From Orobanche coerulescens (taxonomy: Eukaryota > Streptophyta > Magnoliopsida > Lamiales > Orobanchaceae), in assembly GCA_033398695.1 (NCBI GenBank), contig CM065815.1, positions 14,625,501-14,689,500 on the forward strand: DNA of 64,000 nucleotides, read 5' to 3'. This document shows positions 1 through 11,633 of this stretch, piece by piece; positions within the stretch are counted from its first letter, which is position 1, and every line of letters begins with the position of its first letter. The notes under the pieces are model-generated. The model was not told the origin of the DNA. It searched no databases and was given only the letters and a program-made list of their open reading frames with translations. The position numbers and the translations under genes were made by a program.

Positions 1-662
1 TTTCTTCTTTCCCCATTTGGGTTTTGAAGAACTAGCACCGGTTGCCGCAAGAATTTGATGATAACCTTGTTTGAAGAGACCTTCGGCAGATTGAAGCTCT
101 GTCAGAAGTTCCGCCAAAGTGTAAGTCCTATGATTCATATTGTAGTTGAGGCGGAACTGCTCAAAGCTTCTTGGCAAGCTGCCCAAGATAATTTCGACCT
201 GCGACTCTGCATCGATAGTGGCCCCCAGTATGCTCAGTTCGTTCAAATGAGACATCATTTTCAGATCATGATCCCTTACTGGAGTCCCTTCAGACATTTG
301 GGTTGTCATCAACACCCTCATTGCATTTTGCCTAGACGCCCGGTTCTGATGACCAAACATCTCGGTGAGATTTTTCATCATTTCCGCGGCTAAGGCCATC
401 GTCTGATGCTGATGCTGTAATACATTTGTCAATGAAGCCAAAATGTAACAGCGAGCCATCTTTCAGACTTTTTCCATTTTCGGAATTCAACCAACTCTTC
501 AGGAGTGGCATCCGGTTCTGGTTCCAGAGGGTTTTCCTCAGTTAAAACAAATTTATGCCCCTCGGCAGTCAGGACAATGTCAAGATTTCTTTTCTAGTCG
601 GTAAAGTTAGTGCCATCAAGTTTATTTTCCTTGAGAATAACATCTAGTGGATTGAAAGACAT
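1..662 (-). pseudogene. Ty1/copia gag fragment, truncated by window edge
   Basis: Read on the minus strand from an ATG at 660-662, this gives a typical plant copia Gag start (MSFNPLDVILKENKLDGTNF), then a stop where the family has the Trp of an NFxxW motif, and a -1/+1 shift near 440. After the shift the frame runs through residues such as LGSLPRSFEQFRLNYN and LTELQSAEGLFKQGY, a core found in the UBN2/retrotran_gag family. The end, SSKPKWGKKK, is the basic stretch before the zinc knuckle, which lies outside the window. Gag would form the virus-like particle of the element whose LTR lies at 2977-7396. The stop and the frameshift make this copy non-functional. Confidence 0.85.
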
Positions 663-773
663 CTGAGAATAAAATTAAAACACCATTCAACACATAATTC
701 GACGCAAAATATATTGAAAAACCTTAAAACACAATATATATGCAATCAACCAACACCTCAAAAATTTGAGGTG
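663..773 (-). other. copia leader just upstream of gag
   Basis: AT-rich leader between the tandem array and the gag start codon. It contains the left arm of an inverted repeat (741-762). No reading frame or signal is recognised. Confidence 0.5.
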
Positions 774-799
774 TTAATTTGAGGTGTTGGTTGATTGCA
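741..799. repeat. inverted repeat, 22 bp arms
   Basis: 741-762 is an exact inverted copy of 778-799 (arm begins TGCAATCAACCAACACC), with a 15 bp spacer. The right arm is the beginning of the first 449 bp tandem unit, so the hairpin sits at the edge of the array. Seen directly in the sequence. Confidence 0.9.
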
Positions 800-2120
800 T
801 ATACACTTTTCAAGTAGATTTTAACGTCTTTAATTTTACTATCTAGTCAAGATGCGTTTTGACAAGTAAAATTAATAGTTGGTTCCTCTTGGCCATGTAT
901 TAAATTAACATAGACTCCGTTGGGAGCTTATTAATTAATACACCTAAGTGAGCACCATAATTTAACAATATTTAGAATATTATTTAATGATAATAGTCCT
1001 ACAGATGGAGATGTCCTATCATAAAATATAATATTCACCTTTTTGCTATCTAATTGAAGTTTAAAACTAGTAAGCCAATAATCAACACATCCGATGTGGA
1101 GAAAGACTCTAATGTCAACATGCATGCTAATTATTTCACAATTTAAACCAATTATGGAGGCCAATTTAATTTTGAAAATTCAATTATTAAAATCACTTAG
1201 TTATTTTGAAAAATTAAGGTTTTTAATTTGAGGTGTTGGTTGATTGCATATACACTTTTCAAGTAGATTTTAACGTCTTTAATTTTACTATCTAGTCAAG
1301 ATGCGTTTTGACAAGTAAAATTAATAGTTGGTTCCTCTTGGCCATGTATTAAATTAACATAGACTCCGTTGGGAGCTTATTAATTAATACACCTAAGTGA
1401 GCACCATAATTTAACAATCTTTAGAATATTATTTAATGATAATAGTCCTACAGATGGAGAGGTCCTATCATAAAATATAATATTCACCTTTTTACTATCT
1501 AATTGAAGTTTAAAACTAGTGAGCCAATAATCAACACATCCGATGTGGAGAAAGACTCTAATGTCAACATGCATGCTAATTATTTCACAATTTAAACCAA
1601 TTATGGAGGCCAATTTAATTTTGAAAATTCAATTATTAAAATCACTTAGTTATTTTGAAAAATTAAGGTTTTTAATTTGAGGTGTTGGTTGATTGCATAT
1701 ACACTTTTCAAGTAGATTTTAACGTCTTTAATTTTACTATCTAGTCAAGATGCGTTTTGACAAGTAAAATTAATAGTTGGTTCCTCTTGGCCATGTATTA
1801 AATTAACATAGACTCCGTTGGGAGCTTATTAATTAATACACCTAAGTGAGCACCATAATTTAACAATCTTTAGAATATTATTTAATGATAATAGTCCTAC
1901 AGATGGAGAGGTCCTATCATAAAATATAATATTCACCTTTTTGCTATCTAATTGAAGTTTAAAACTAGTGAGCCAATAATCGACACATCCGATGTGGAGA
2001 AAGACTCTAATGTCAACATGCATGCTAATTATTTCACAATTTAAACCAATTATGGAGGCCAATTTAATTTTGAAAATTCAATTATTAAAATCACTTAGTT
2101 ATTTTGAAAAATTAAGGTTT
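774..2120 (-). repeat. tandem array, 3 units of 449 bp
   Basis: Units begin at 774, 1223 and 1672 with TTAATTTGAGGTG and are almost identical, differing by a few substitutions. A partial restart of the unit begins at 2121. The array lies in the leader between the primer site and gag of the minus-strand copia element. Each unit contains the same 77-codon open frame on the minus strand, ending at 931, 1380 and 1829, which I regard as a by-product of the duplication. Length homogeneity suggests recent unequal exchange or replication slippage. Confidence 0.95.
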
Positions 2121-2961
2121 TTAATTTTCTCGTCCTAACATGCAAGAAAACATATCACGCATACATCCATACATCCCATACATCAAAACAATAAAAACCA
2201 ACAAAATAAAAAAGAAATTGGATAATTAAATCCAATTATCATGGCTTTTATTCCTCGTTTTGAATAACGAAAAAATCCTCGGCTCTTTTTCTCCCACTGC
2301 TTCAAGTATCTCGTCACCTCCTCTCGGTTAGGCCACAAAAATTCCGTATTAAGAAATTTTCTTCCAAGCAACATTAATTGCATAAGAAATATCTAAACTA
2401 AATTTATTGTGCCCCAACGAACGCAATGAATGGCTAATATACGAACATGACCATATTCCGGACGACCCGACCCAGCAACCCGACCCATTGCCAGACCCGC
2501 GCCCGGGACAGAACAAACCCACGGCTGCCCAGTCCCGCGACAGGCCAGGTCTCGGACGAGACCACTGCTTTGGCCGAGTACCGATCGGCAGCTGCCTGGT
2601 CTCGGTCGGTTCGTCCAATCGGGACTCCTTTTCGCGCTGTACTTTTTTTCCTTCGCACTTTTGTGTAACTAACTCGATTACAATTTTACAAAAATAAAAT
2701 ACATCGAATTTAAAACAAAATTACAAAGAAAAATAAATCATATTCTACCCATGAATTTTCTCATGGGAAAAACTTATACATGCCTCAAAACCGGGCTAAA
2801 TTACCAAAAAACGCGTAAATAAATAAAATCACATAGCCATGATAATTGGACCATATTCTCGTGCAATACAATTTCTAGCAAAATATTCCAAACATCATAC
2901 ATATGAATAATTAAATTTAAATTGCTAGCAAATTAATTAAATTGAACAGAACTTAAAGACC
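2121..2961 (-). other. copia leader, outer part with a GC-rich patch
   Basis: Region between the tandem array and the primer site. It is AT-rich except for a GC-rich patch at about 2455-2640 (GACCCGACCC and GGTCTCGG-like words in both orientations). Open frames on both strands over the patch are unlike any family I know and are treated as chance. Confidence 0.5.
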
Positions 2962-2975
2962 GGCTCCGATATCAA
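2962..2975 (-). other. degenerate primer binding site (tRNA-iMet)
   Basis: On the minus strand, TTGATATCGGAGCC starts one base past the LTR end and resembles the plant copia primer site TGGTATCAGAGCC with three mismatches. It fixes the element orientation as minus and marks the inner LTR border. Confidence 0.7.
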
Positions 2976-3518
2976 TTGTTGGAATATAAAACGTAGATGA
3001 AGCGATTCGGATAAATATTTTATGAAAGGTTTTATAAACTATCCAACGTAAATAGCGGATCTATTTAGGCTTGTCAATTAATTAATTAAACAGATTAATT
3101 AACAATTTAAATATATGTATTTACGCAGTAGGAATTGGTAATCTATACCTTTGAAGCGAAGTGGTGGAAAAATCCCTTTCTGGTCGATCGAACACCTCCC
3201 TGTATTCTTCATTGATCTACTTGTATTTCTACCTCAAAGTCTTCTAGAGTATATCCCGACTACATCCGGATGTCGTGTGGGCAACAATCTACCGGACTAC
3301 TCGGAGAGCAATATGGATCGGCTGAATTATTCCCAAGAAATACCTTGCGAATTTTTCTCTCTGTTTTTCTTGAATATTTTAGTATTTAGAAAAATATTGT
3401 GTTAGTTAAATTGTGGAATCCAAGACACAAGTCAAGATCGACAATTAAACACAAAATATGAAAAAATCGAAAATTTCTTGTTCAAGAGTGTAGAAAAATC
3501 GCCCCCCCCCCATATACT

Positions 3519-3530
3519 CCTTATATAGGT
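3519..3530 (-). promoter_or_regulatory. candidate TATA box of the copia LTR
   Basis: Minus strand reads CCTATATAAGG about 550 bp before the LTR's inner end. It fits the usual plant TATA consensus and would put the RNA start inside the LTR. A run of nine or more C (plus strand, 3503-3511) lies just downstream in the sense direction. Confidence 0.6.
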
Positions 3531-4275
3531 GTTTTGGGCTACTCTAGGGACCTTAAGGAGGACAAGGTAAGGACTCCCAATAGATATCTTCTTTCCAATA
3601 TTAGGACTCTTCCTAATATGAAGACTCTATTAATATCAACTTAGTCCACTAAAAGGTTGATATTGCACTTCCTATCAAAATCCCAAATTACGAAATTTGG
3701 CTCCTTTTTGAATTAATTATTTCCCGTGTTTAAGATATTCCATGTCCATTAGTTATTTTAAGCTACTAACAACTTTTAATTAATTAATGTGTTATACATG
3801 AGTATACCACTCGACTGTTATTATTAAATCGAAAAATTAATTCCACCTGCAGGGTTTAATATAATAATCTTTTCGAGTGCCCTTAAGGAAAATGATCAAC
3901 CCGACTGGTCGGGACTGTAACACCCCCAAAACCGTATGGGAATATTACACGCCGTAGACCCTTTCCACAAGGATCTACCAGGCTAAACATCCATAAACAA
4001 CCAAATGCTTGACCAGCCAGGGTCAAACAATAAAATGATACAGACCGATATGGTCACTTACACGTGAATACACAGACCGATGAGGTCACACAACCCAATC
4101 GACAAAACTGACTTAAATAACATTACCCACACAGGGGTCGAAATACAATACAGCGGAAGACTGAAATCAACTCTGACAACACAACAAAAATCAAAACAAC
4201 TCTCGACTCATGATTAGTATCGCATCTCGTCATCCTCTTGTGCCAATCCTGTGTTGCTCCCGAATCTGCATGTAC

Positions 4276-5552
4276 CGGACGCAAAGCAGACATCCACCCC
4301 GATTACTGGGGTTAGTAAAACTCCACTGTTTTACTAGTGCAAGTATCAAATCATACGAAATGTAACAAGCAATTAATAATCGTGATCAAATATAATAATC
4401 AAGTATCAAATATTCTGGAGGTTTTCACAAGAGAAGATAAGCTATGAAGCATTCGAAAATAAGATTATCATCTCGGGAATTTTTAATATTTCAAAACCTT
4501 AAGACCTCAAGTCCTGATTCACAAAACCTTTCGAAAAACTTAAGGGCCTTAACCCAAAACTCGTTTCATAATTCAACCGTTTACAATACCGGAAACATTT
4601 CCATAAATCTCGTGGGGCTCGGCCCAACATTCTTTCTTAAAACTTTTCCTGTAAAAACTTTGATTTGAAAAGTATCATGCTCATGACACCGTGATCCACT
4701 GTCACGTGTCTCCGTAGGTTCAACAACCCGCACGGACTACATCACGCATAATTAAACAAACATAATCAATTCCGACACCGTGATCCACTGTCACGTGTCT
4801 CCGTAGGTTCAACAACCCACACGGACTATTAACCAATCATAACCAATTCCGACACCGTGATCCACTGTCACGTGTCTCCGTAGGCATAACAACCCACACG
4901 GACTATATCAATCACAACAATCACACACACAGTCCTGACACCGTAGTCCACTGCCACGTGTCACCGTAAGCCCCGTCGAGCTCACCCGGTTGGACGCACT
5001 GTGTCCGAAACTCATGGTCCACTGCCATGCGTTATCGTAGGCCTCGCTGCATCAAAGCCACGATTGGACCTCGCACCTCACTAAGTTCTGATCCCGTAGT
5101 CCACTGCCACGAATCCTCGTAGGTCCCGTCGAACCAACACGAGTGAACTTAGCGGTCACACACATATTCACATTCACATTACATACAACAACGAGCACAA
5201 TTAATTAATCACCTTGATCACCACAAAATCGTACATTGCACGCAAATAACACAACCTCGACACTCGCAACAACTATCATCAATCAACGACATTTAACCAA
5301 CATAACACACATTCGATACACAATACATTGTACAACCAAGTGTACAACCATCCCATATGTACGTCGCATTCCTGCACAAATGGCACAACGCCTAACACGT
5401 ATACTGATATAACACTATTATCACAAAGCCTTCAAATTGCGGAAAACACAACCAACTCAAACGGAACATATTTACGAAGGCAAGCAAAGTCATTATACAT
5501 CTCATACGTAATTACTAGTCGCAAGATACAAGTCGTATAGTAAGATACTTGC
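4276..5552 (-). other. candidate LTR intron of G (GC donor)
   Basis: Sense strand: TTAAG/GCAAGTATC at 5553/5552, then about 1.28 kb carrying a tandem array, then ACTAACCCC followed by a C/G hairpin, and the acceptor position at 4276. The expected CAG is changed to CCG here; the matching site in C reads TGTCCAG/GTACATG. Position and length match the candidate intron of C. No transcript evidence is available. Confidence 0.4.
4685..5160 (-). repeat. degenerate tandem array in solo LTR G
   Basis: About six copies of a 73-89 bp unit start near 4685, 4774, 4851, 4937, 5008 and 5091. Each has a core of the type CCGTGATCCACTGTCACG followed by CTCCGTAGG. The first three are close copies and the last three are diverged. 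The array lies inside the candidate LTR intron. Confidence 0.85.
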
Positions 5553-6108
5553 CTTAATAACCGCTACCGAACGCTCCAAGAACTCGGTTCGACCGGGAAG
5601 CTCGGACCCCGACGAAGACCACGCCCGGAAGGGTCCCGACTCGAGTTCTTCACAAGAATTCGACCCTAACAACATAAAGACTCAATCAACTACAATTCCA
5701 CTGAGAAACCACGAATTAATCGACGTTCTATCCTAAGGGACCATCCGCCGAACACTATTGAGGCATAAAGTTCAAATTCGATCAACGAAGGGAAAAACTT
5801 GGAATTTATCCGCTAAAGTTCTAGGAAAACATAACACCATGATTACCCAACTAATGTTCATCATCAATCGAAGCAAAACGAAAGGAAAAATGAATTATAG
5901 CCAAGAACCCTAAAATTAGGTATAATGACCAATTACCTCAATTCAACGATGGAATGGTGGAAGGAAGATGATTGATTCGTGTTAGAATGTCCAAATCCGA
6001 GTTATAAGATGCTAGATCGCAATATCTGGTTGAAATCGCCCAAAGTCGCGAGGAGAGAGTGGAGAAACGGAGAGAAAGGAAGAAATGGGGTTAAAACACC
6101 CGTCTGTC

Positions 6109-6119
6109 CTTTATATACC
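6109..6119 (-). promoter_or_regulatory. candidate TATA box of LTR G
   Basis: Sense (minus) strand CGGTATATAAAGG directly follows the palindrome-rich block 6125-6345. This is the same order as in the other gypsy LTRs here. Confidence 0.65.
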
Positions 6120-6124
6120 GGGAT

Positions 6125-6345
6125 GTAACACGGCGCAACAAACGGTCCAAATAGCGCCGTGTTCGGGCCGTGTTGTCGGGTCAATGGCGACCCCTGTGCG
6201 ACACGGCGCACAGACACGGCGCAAAATGCCGCGGGTCTTGCGCCGTTTCTCGGACAGTGCCGACCCCCTGGCGACACGGCGCACGCACACGGCGCAAAAT
6301 GCCGCGGGTCTTGCGCCGTTTTGCACAGTCCCGGCTGCATGCATT
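6125..6345 (-). repeat. GC-rich palindrome block of LTR G
   Basis: Dense inverted words of the type ACACGGCGCA and TGCGCCGT, with one about 75 bp unit duplicated in tandem (units starting near 6201 and 6272, each with AAAATGCCGCGGGTCTTG). The block is far more GC-rich than the surrounding LTR and lies just upstream of the TATA box. Open frames across it on both strands come from this composition. Confidence 0.85.
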
Positions 6346-7997
6346 CTCGATGTAAAACGACGCTACCAAAAACGAAAAGACGATCACCAAAACACGATAT
6401 GCCGACCCAACAGTCCGAGGAAAATACACACAACGAGAAACAATAACCAGTAACCCAAAACGGTCCGAGGTACACGATCAAAACCGAACAAGGAACAAAT
6501 TCCCTAAACTTATAGGAAATTACAAAAACGGCCTAAACATCCGAAAATCATGATACATGGTCGAATAACCAAACCGAAGTTCACAACACGTCTAACAAAG
6601 TTAAACGGACTTACGGGAACCTCAAACAATAGCTTTGACGAGATTCGCAAGAATCGAACTCAAGTGCGGAAAAGTCGCTAAAAAGCTCGGAACTCAACAA
6701 AACGATACCGAAATGAACTCGGATGACAAAAAGTGCAGAATTAAATATTCTCCGAATGACGAAACGGTCAAAAGCGAGTTTTCGAAACGGACCTCCGCCG
6801 AAAAATGAAAATTACCGGAAGTCCGAAATTGCGGATATTACAGGGACACGATTTCTAGCTATAATATTAATTAATATATAAATAATAATATTTCCCAAAA
6901 TATCGAGCATATTGAGTCAATCATTTTGGCTCTCACCCATGATAAATCAAAGCAATAAATATTAAATATATAATTAAATATTAATCACTAGAATTAAGAA
7001 ATAATAATTGTCTGAGATGTACGTTCTTCTTATAGTCAGTACAGAAGAATCTATCTCACCTCGATCTTGTTCAACGTATACCGAATACGCTAATATATGC
7101 TAATGGTCAAGACCAACCAATCTCAAGCATGTATTACAACCTCTCACATAACGGTCTAATGTTATATAGGTTGTGAACTAATTATTACTATATAAGGAAC
7201 CAATAATGTGATCTTCTGTGTGACTCGACACACCACATTATCTACAATATAAAGTAATTTAGACAACATTTGCATAACCATAGCGTGAATAAATATGCAA
7301 AACATGTGATAAATGAATTAAATATTCTCATATATAAAGACCAGGAAATTAGGTAATACAAGCATAAAGTATGCTTTGATGTATACAATCCTAACACAAA
7401 TCCCCCGGTGAGTCGTATTTCCAAGTTTGCGGGAGGACCATTCATTTTACGGCCTGCGATTTTGTTATGATCACTGGACTGCACTTTGGAAACTCTACCT
7501 CTCATCCACAGGACGATCATCTCCTTCGGTCTGATGGTATTTTCCACAGAATACTCCATGGAAAAAATATTAAGGTTAGTGTTCTGCGAAAGAAGTTCAA
7601 TACTCGAGATTTTGGTAGAGACATAAGAAATTATGTGAAGGTTGTCAGTTTGATGATATACTACTATTTTATCCTATGCCGTGATGACATGATGGTCGAG
7701 ACATGGACATGTCCATTGGATGAGGATTTCGAATAGTGAGATATGTTTTCTTGGGGTTCTTATGGCTTTGGGGTTTTGTCTTACTACATAGACAATGTGG
7801 ATATGAAGGAGAGATATAAACATAAGGACTATCACTTCTATGGTCCGGTTTGGGCCATACGGATATGATCATACGAGATGACTCCTTCATTGGGAGAATT
7901 GTGTGGAATTCGTGATAAATCTGTCCAAGTTCCCCAGTGTTTGATGTGGACTACGAGAAAGATGTTATGTGATTTCACTCATATCCTCGATGAAAAG

Positions 7998-8095
7998 GTA
8001 CGTAAATTTATAAAAGTGTTTTCTTGTGACTTCACTCATTTCTTCAACGTCATGTGATTTTATTCTAATTGTATGCTTTAATGACTTTTTTGCAG
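7998..8095 (+). other. candidate spliceosomal intron in the DUF1985 remnant
   Basis: 98 bp with donor GAAAAG/GTACGTAA and acceptor TTTTTTGCAG/C. Removing it joins two frames (DFTHILDEK and HKVLPTS). Its retention shows the fragment came from genomic DNA and not from a processed copy. Confidence 0.65.
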
Positions 8096-8250
8096 CACAA
8101 AGTACTTCCCACTTCACCACATCTGGAGGAGGATGAGGATGAGTACTACTACCTGAGTTTTGAGAATGGCTCGCCATTTGATGTTAAGTTCCTAAAGCCT
8201 TTACGAATAGCTGTGAAGAACAATGAGGATGAGCCTACGCCGAAGCCGAG

Positions 8251-9716
8251 AAAGAAAGTTATGGATAGGTTAAAGAAGGCTGCTGGGAAAATAATTACGC
8301 ATAATATGTCGAAGCGACGCCGATAGAGTACCCCACCAGTAGATGGTGCAGAGACATCTAACCGGGAGAGGCATCCAGAGAGGGTGTGTTGTATCCACGG
8401 ACTTCCTTGTCCGGACCACACCCAGTACACGAGCATGGATGAGTACTTCGATCGCCGTTTGAAGGCGATCTTGTACGACGAGTCTGAGACCGAATTTATT
8501 TCTCGAGTTTCTCGTAGGGTCCTTTCAGGGATCGTGGATTTCTTTGGACCTACGCATATGCTTTCTAGGTAGGGGTGTTCAAAAGCGGGTACCCGGCTTT
8601 TCGGGTACCCACTTTTTCGGGTACCTATTTAGGCGGCCCATGGCTCGGCCCATAAAATCCGGGTACCCACTTTTTCGGGTACCCGACTTCCCGGGTCGGG
8701 TCACCCGGGTACCCGGGTACTCAAGTTTTTTTAATCATATATATTATTATTATTATAATTATATATATATATATATGATATTTTTGCTATATTTTTTCAA
8801 CTTTTAGTTCAACAAAAATATTTAGTTTTAAATTAGCAAGAATTGATTTTACTTTTTAAGTCATGCATTATGATTAAATCAAATATTAGAAAATTTAACT
8901 TTAATTTAATTTATTTGCTCGATTGATTCTACAGAAAAAATTAAATTAAAAGTAAGAAAATTATTTTCAATAATTATAACATTCATTTTATTATCATTAG
9001 TTCTAACATATTAAGATATTATATGAAACATTTAATCTATTCACTTTGAAATTAGACTACTATATATTAATACATACTCAGTTTTGTAATTTTGATGTCA
9101 TAATTTAAAATAGTTAATGAGATTGAAATTATAAAAAAATATGATTCATGAAAAGGAAGAAAAATTAGAACATAAGCTTAATATGGACCAAATTACATAG
9201 GTATTGTAATGTTAACATTATTAAAATATAAGTAAATACATATTAATTCTATACATAATTTTTAAAATGGTTAAAATAAAATATGTAGTTAGAAAATAAA
9301 AAAATAAGAAAAAATAAAAAAATTTATCGGGTTGTCGGGTACCCGGTAATTTTATTTGGCCGGCCCATTACCCGGCCCGGTAACTCACATAATTAGCGGG
9401 TCGGGTACCCGGCTCGCTAAATCCAGGTAGTTAAAAAAAATTACCTGGTAAAAAGTTACCGGGTAGTCGGGTAATTGGGCCGGGTCAGTCGGGTCGGGTA
9501 GTTTTGAAGACCCCTAGTTCTAGGAGCCCACTACACTACTCTGTTGGGAGCCATAATAGGTTTCCCGATCGGCCTCGTTATTCTGTATCTATTAACAGTG
9601 CCCAGCGGAGGATTCCTAACCCTCCACGTCACTCGGTCTCTGGTGCATCCAACAATCACCATTCTCAGAGTCAGTCTAGTCACCATTCTCAAATTCAGCA
9701 CAACCATCATTCTCAG
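8251..9716 (+). repeat. left copy of the 511 bp duplication flanking the plastid insert
   Basis: Starting AAAGAAAGTTATGG and ending CATTCTCAG, this matches 18812-19322. Removing the hAT-like element and one copy of its 8 bp duplication leaves 511 bp, exactly the length of the right copy. There are no indels and about 39 substitutions by my count. See the finding on long target duplications. Confidence 0.9.
8570..9516. mobile_element. non-autonomous hAT-like element
   Basis: 947 bp with 15 bp terminal inverted repeats (TAGGGGTGTTCAAAA, 14 of 15 matching) and an 8 bp flanking duplication TTTCTAGG/GTTCTAGG (8562-8569 and 9517-9524, one mismatch), as expected of hAT transposons. Both ends carry many copies of CGGGTACCCG-like subterminal words, and the centre is AT-rich with no transposase frame. 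The right duplicate (18812-19322) lacks it, so it arrived after the plastid insertion. Confidence 0.88.
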
Positions 9717-11254
9717 GAATGGGAATATTCCCCAAACTCACAAATAAAAAAGAAAGTTAGTTAGACAAAAAGAAAAAAAAAACTTGGACAAAAAGAAAGG
9801 AAGTGACTTGGACAACTCTTTTGTAACCTCATACCAATAAATCGAATCTTGATATTGTAATTGATCGAACACTATTTGAAAACAGCTCTTCTGCTCATAA
9901 ACAAAATATTCCGAATGTTCCTGAAAATTCTTGATCCATTGGACCATTTGTATCTATATGCATCAGGATACCGACTCATGGACCTTTCGGTTCGAGAAAT
10001 CAAGATAAGAGGATCGAACCATTTCTTCTGACTCTTTTTCAATTTCGATAAATGTTGGTTGATCGTATATTTAATTGTGGGGATAGTTATATGATTCATA
10101 ATATCCGTTACTACTTGATCCCTTTGAATTCCATATTCATTGTAGAAGTTTAAATCGTATCTATTCATTAAAACGAATGGATTCAAATATAATATATTGC
10201 TCGTGATGAATAGATCAGAAACGTCTTGAATAATATCACAAAAAAATAGGAGGTAGAACCAATAAATATTTCTTTTCGCTTCATCCCTGGCCTCATTCAA
10301 GAATTGTTTTTGATCCAATCCGTAGGAATCAATAGAAAAGGCAAATCCCTTATGATACACCAGATCCGGCTCGGTTATTGATAGGGTGAATAGATCTGCC
10401 ATTTCTTGTTGAAATATCCCTTTGGAACTGTCCATATCCGGTTCATCCTTCAGAACCCTATCACACCCCGAATCTGATGAATAGGATGAATTGAGACAGT
10501 ATTTTGAAAATACGTAATTATCTTGAATATATTTACCAGTTCTTTATTTTCCGATCGCCTGGAAGGGACAAAAGAAATATCTTGTTGTTTCTTCAACAAT
10601 TTTGGATCTCTAGTGGACCTCTGAGTAGGATTCGAACCCAGATGATCTGACCATCTATCAAAGAAAAAAGAACGAACTGATCTTGTAGGATTCCCAATAA
10701 ATTCTTCGATTTCTTCTGGAAGCCGATGATTATCATCGACTTCTCACGTTCCGTAAATAGCCGGGACATTGAGGAATATCCAAAAATGCGTTTCGGGAAT
10801 CGGTCTGATTCTATTTTTGTTCCTTTTCAAATATAGAGGAGCGAAACAATCAACCTATTGATATTGGAAGACCTAGTCGATTCTTCCAATCTATCATTTC
10901 TGGGTCCAATGGAATTCAGAGGTATAGGAAGAAGCCCCCTCTAATAGAGATTTTTTCTTTCGACCATATTTCGATTGTTAATACGATATATAAGAAGGAC
11001 TGCTACTACAAAGAGTATTACACCCTTGATCGTGAAATATCGATTGCTTATTGATCTCTGTGAATTGCGTGAAGAAAGTATGATACTAAAAATTCGAAGA
11101 GTTTTAGAAAACGTTTTTGGTGGAAAAAAATGTGAATGAAAGACCCTACTAAATTGAATTGCGGCCATGAATCTGAGAAATAGTGAGAATTATTGATCTC
11201 TCTCAATATCTCTCTCAATTCGAAAATCTAGAATTTGAATGCATGTTCTGTCAT
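9717..11254 (-). pseudogene. ycf2: ycf2, N-terminal part, decayed
   Basis: Read from a degenerate start at 11252-11254 on the minus strand. Recognisable Ycf2 pieces are [10 protein letters not shown] and [14 protein letters not shown] (near 11050-10945), then [20 protein letters not shown] and the [14 protein letters not shown] region (10400-9980), and a Ser/Phe-rich tail ending near FVSLGNIPI at 9717. A working gene needs more than 2 kb for this span, so several hundred bases have been lost internally. Frameshifts separate the pieces. Ycf2 is a very large plastid protein of the import-motor complex. This copy is cut at 9717 by the junction with nuclear sequence. Confidence 0.92.
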
Positions 11255-11340
11255 ATTCCTCCTCCATAAAAATGGATTTATCATAAAGATTAAATTAAAA
11301 TTGAAATTTGGTTATTCACCATGTACGAGGATCCTGTTAA

Positions 11341-11414
11341 GCATCCATGGCTGAATGGTTAAAGCACCCAACTCATAATTGGCGACTTCGTAGGTTCAAT
11401 TCCGACTGGATGCA
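11341..11414 (+). pseudogene. trnI-CAU: plastid trnI-CAU copy
   Basis: 74 nt cloverleaf beginning GCATCCATGG with anticodon CAU in CTCATAA and ending TGGATGCA. Compared with the usual plastid gene I count about three changes. One of them breaks the T stem (GTAGG opposite CCGAC), so the copy is probably not functional. It keeps its normal position after ycf2. Confidence 0.85.
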
Positions 11415-11557
11415 CAACGTGACCCTCCAATAAATAAGTCTATTAAAATAGGCTCTGTATCAATTGGAATCTTATCATCCATACATAACGAATCAGTGTG
11501 ATATATTCATATCATATACGTAATATTTGAACAGTAAAGTAAAAAGTAAAAAGAAGT
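11415..11557 (+). other. trnI-rpl23 spacer fragment and junction
   Basis: Plastid spacer (GACCCTCCAATAAATAAG, CATACATAACGAATCAG) that normally leads into rpl23. At about 11535-11557 it instead meets an A-rich AAAAGTAAAAAG stretch and then trnH, marking a join between two non-adjacent plastid fragments. Confidence 0.65.
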
Positions 11558-11633
11558 GGGCAAATGACGGGAATTGAACCCGCATAATGATGAATTCACA
11601 ATCCAGTGCCTTAATCCACTTGGCTACATCCGC
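11558..11633 (-). pseudogene. trnH-GUG: plastid trnH-GUG copy
   Basis: The minus strand starts GCGGATGTAGCC, has anticodon GUG in ATTGTGAATTC, and ends at the GGG of 11558-11560. Acceptor and D arms are recognisable. Several stem changes (anticodon and T arms) suggest decay. In plastomes trnH sits at the LSC/IRa border beside psbA, which is also its neighbour here. Confidence 0.85.

Larger units (their letters stand above)
3916..6842 (-). mobile_element. solo LTR G, Ty3/gypsy (Tekay-like LTR type)
   Basis: A 2,927 bp LTR, minus strand, begins TGTAATATCCGC (at 6842) and ends GGGGGTGTTACA (at 3916). It is flanked by the exact 5 bp duplication GGGAC (3911-3915 and 6843-6847). There is no internal domain, so it is a solo LTR left by LTR-LTR recombination. 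Its first about 450 bp (sense) resemble those of elements C, E and F. It contains a palindrome block (6125-6345), a TATA box, a tandem array and a candidate intron. It interrupts the copia LTR. Confidence 0.9.
2977..7396 (-). mobile_element. Ty1/copia 5' LTR, interrupted by solo LTR G
   Basis: The LTR begins TGTTAGGATTG (minus strand, at 7396) and ends TTCCAACA at 2977, with the canonical TG...CA ends. Without the nested insertion (3916-6842 plus one 5 bp duplication) it is about 1.49 kb. The same LTR is present on the plus strand from 19501 and continues at 50567-51127, which confirms the ends and the nested insert. The outer flank is CAAAT (7397-7401). The other end of the element lies outside the window. 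Confidence 0.85.
7397..9716 (+). pseudogene. DUF1985-type transposon gene remnant (MULE/Ulp1-associated)
   Basis: Conceptual frames on the plus strand show pieces typical of the plant DUF1985 family found in Ulp1-carrying Mutator-like elements: MITGLHFGN (about 7467-7493), a leucine/isoleucine-rich stretch near 7640-7680, then FSWGSYGFGVLSYYIDN (about 7745-7795) and YEMTPSLGELCGI (near 7877-7912), in several frames with stops between them. A small intron remains at 7998-8095. After it the frame continues with an acidic LEEDEDEY segment, basic KKVMDRLKK (8251 on) and His/Ser-rich repeats (HHSQ). A hAT-like element interrupts it, and the plastid block cuts it at 9716. The protein's role is unknown to me beyond the family association. 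Confidence 0.6.

Noticed and set aside
931..2062. Three similar 77-codon frames as a repeated small gene family
   Set aside because: They are the same spot in each 449 bp tandem unit of a copia leader, with no recognisable domain and no codon-type constraint that I can show.
6002..6481. Overlapping long frames on both strands in the GC block of G
   Set aside because: Open frames in several phases come from a stop-poor GC-rich palindrome block; no start context or homology is seen.
7242..7559. 105-codon minus-strand frame across the copia LTR start
   Set aside because: It spans the LTR border at 7396 into the flank, so it cannot be an ancestral gene; chance frame.
11341..11633. Functional tRNA genes trnI-CAU and trnH-GUG
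   Set aside because: Both lie in decayed nuclear plastid DNA and carry stem-disrupting changes; annotated as copies without assumed activity.
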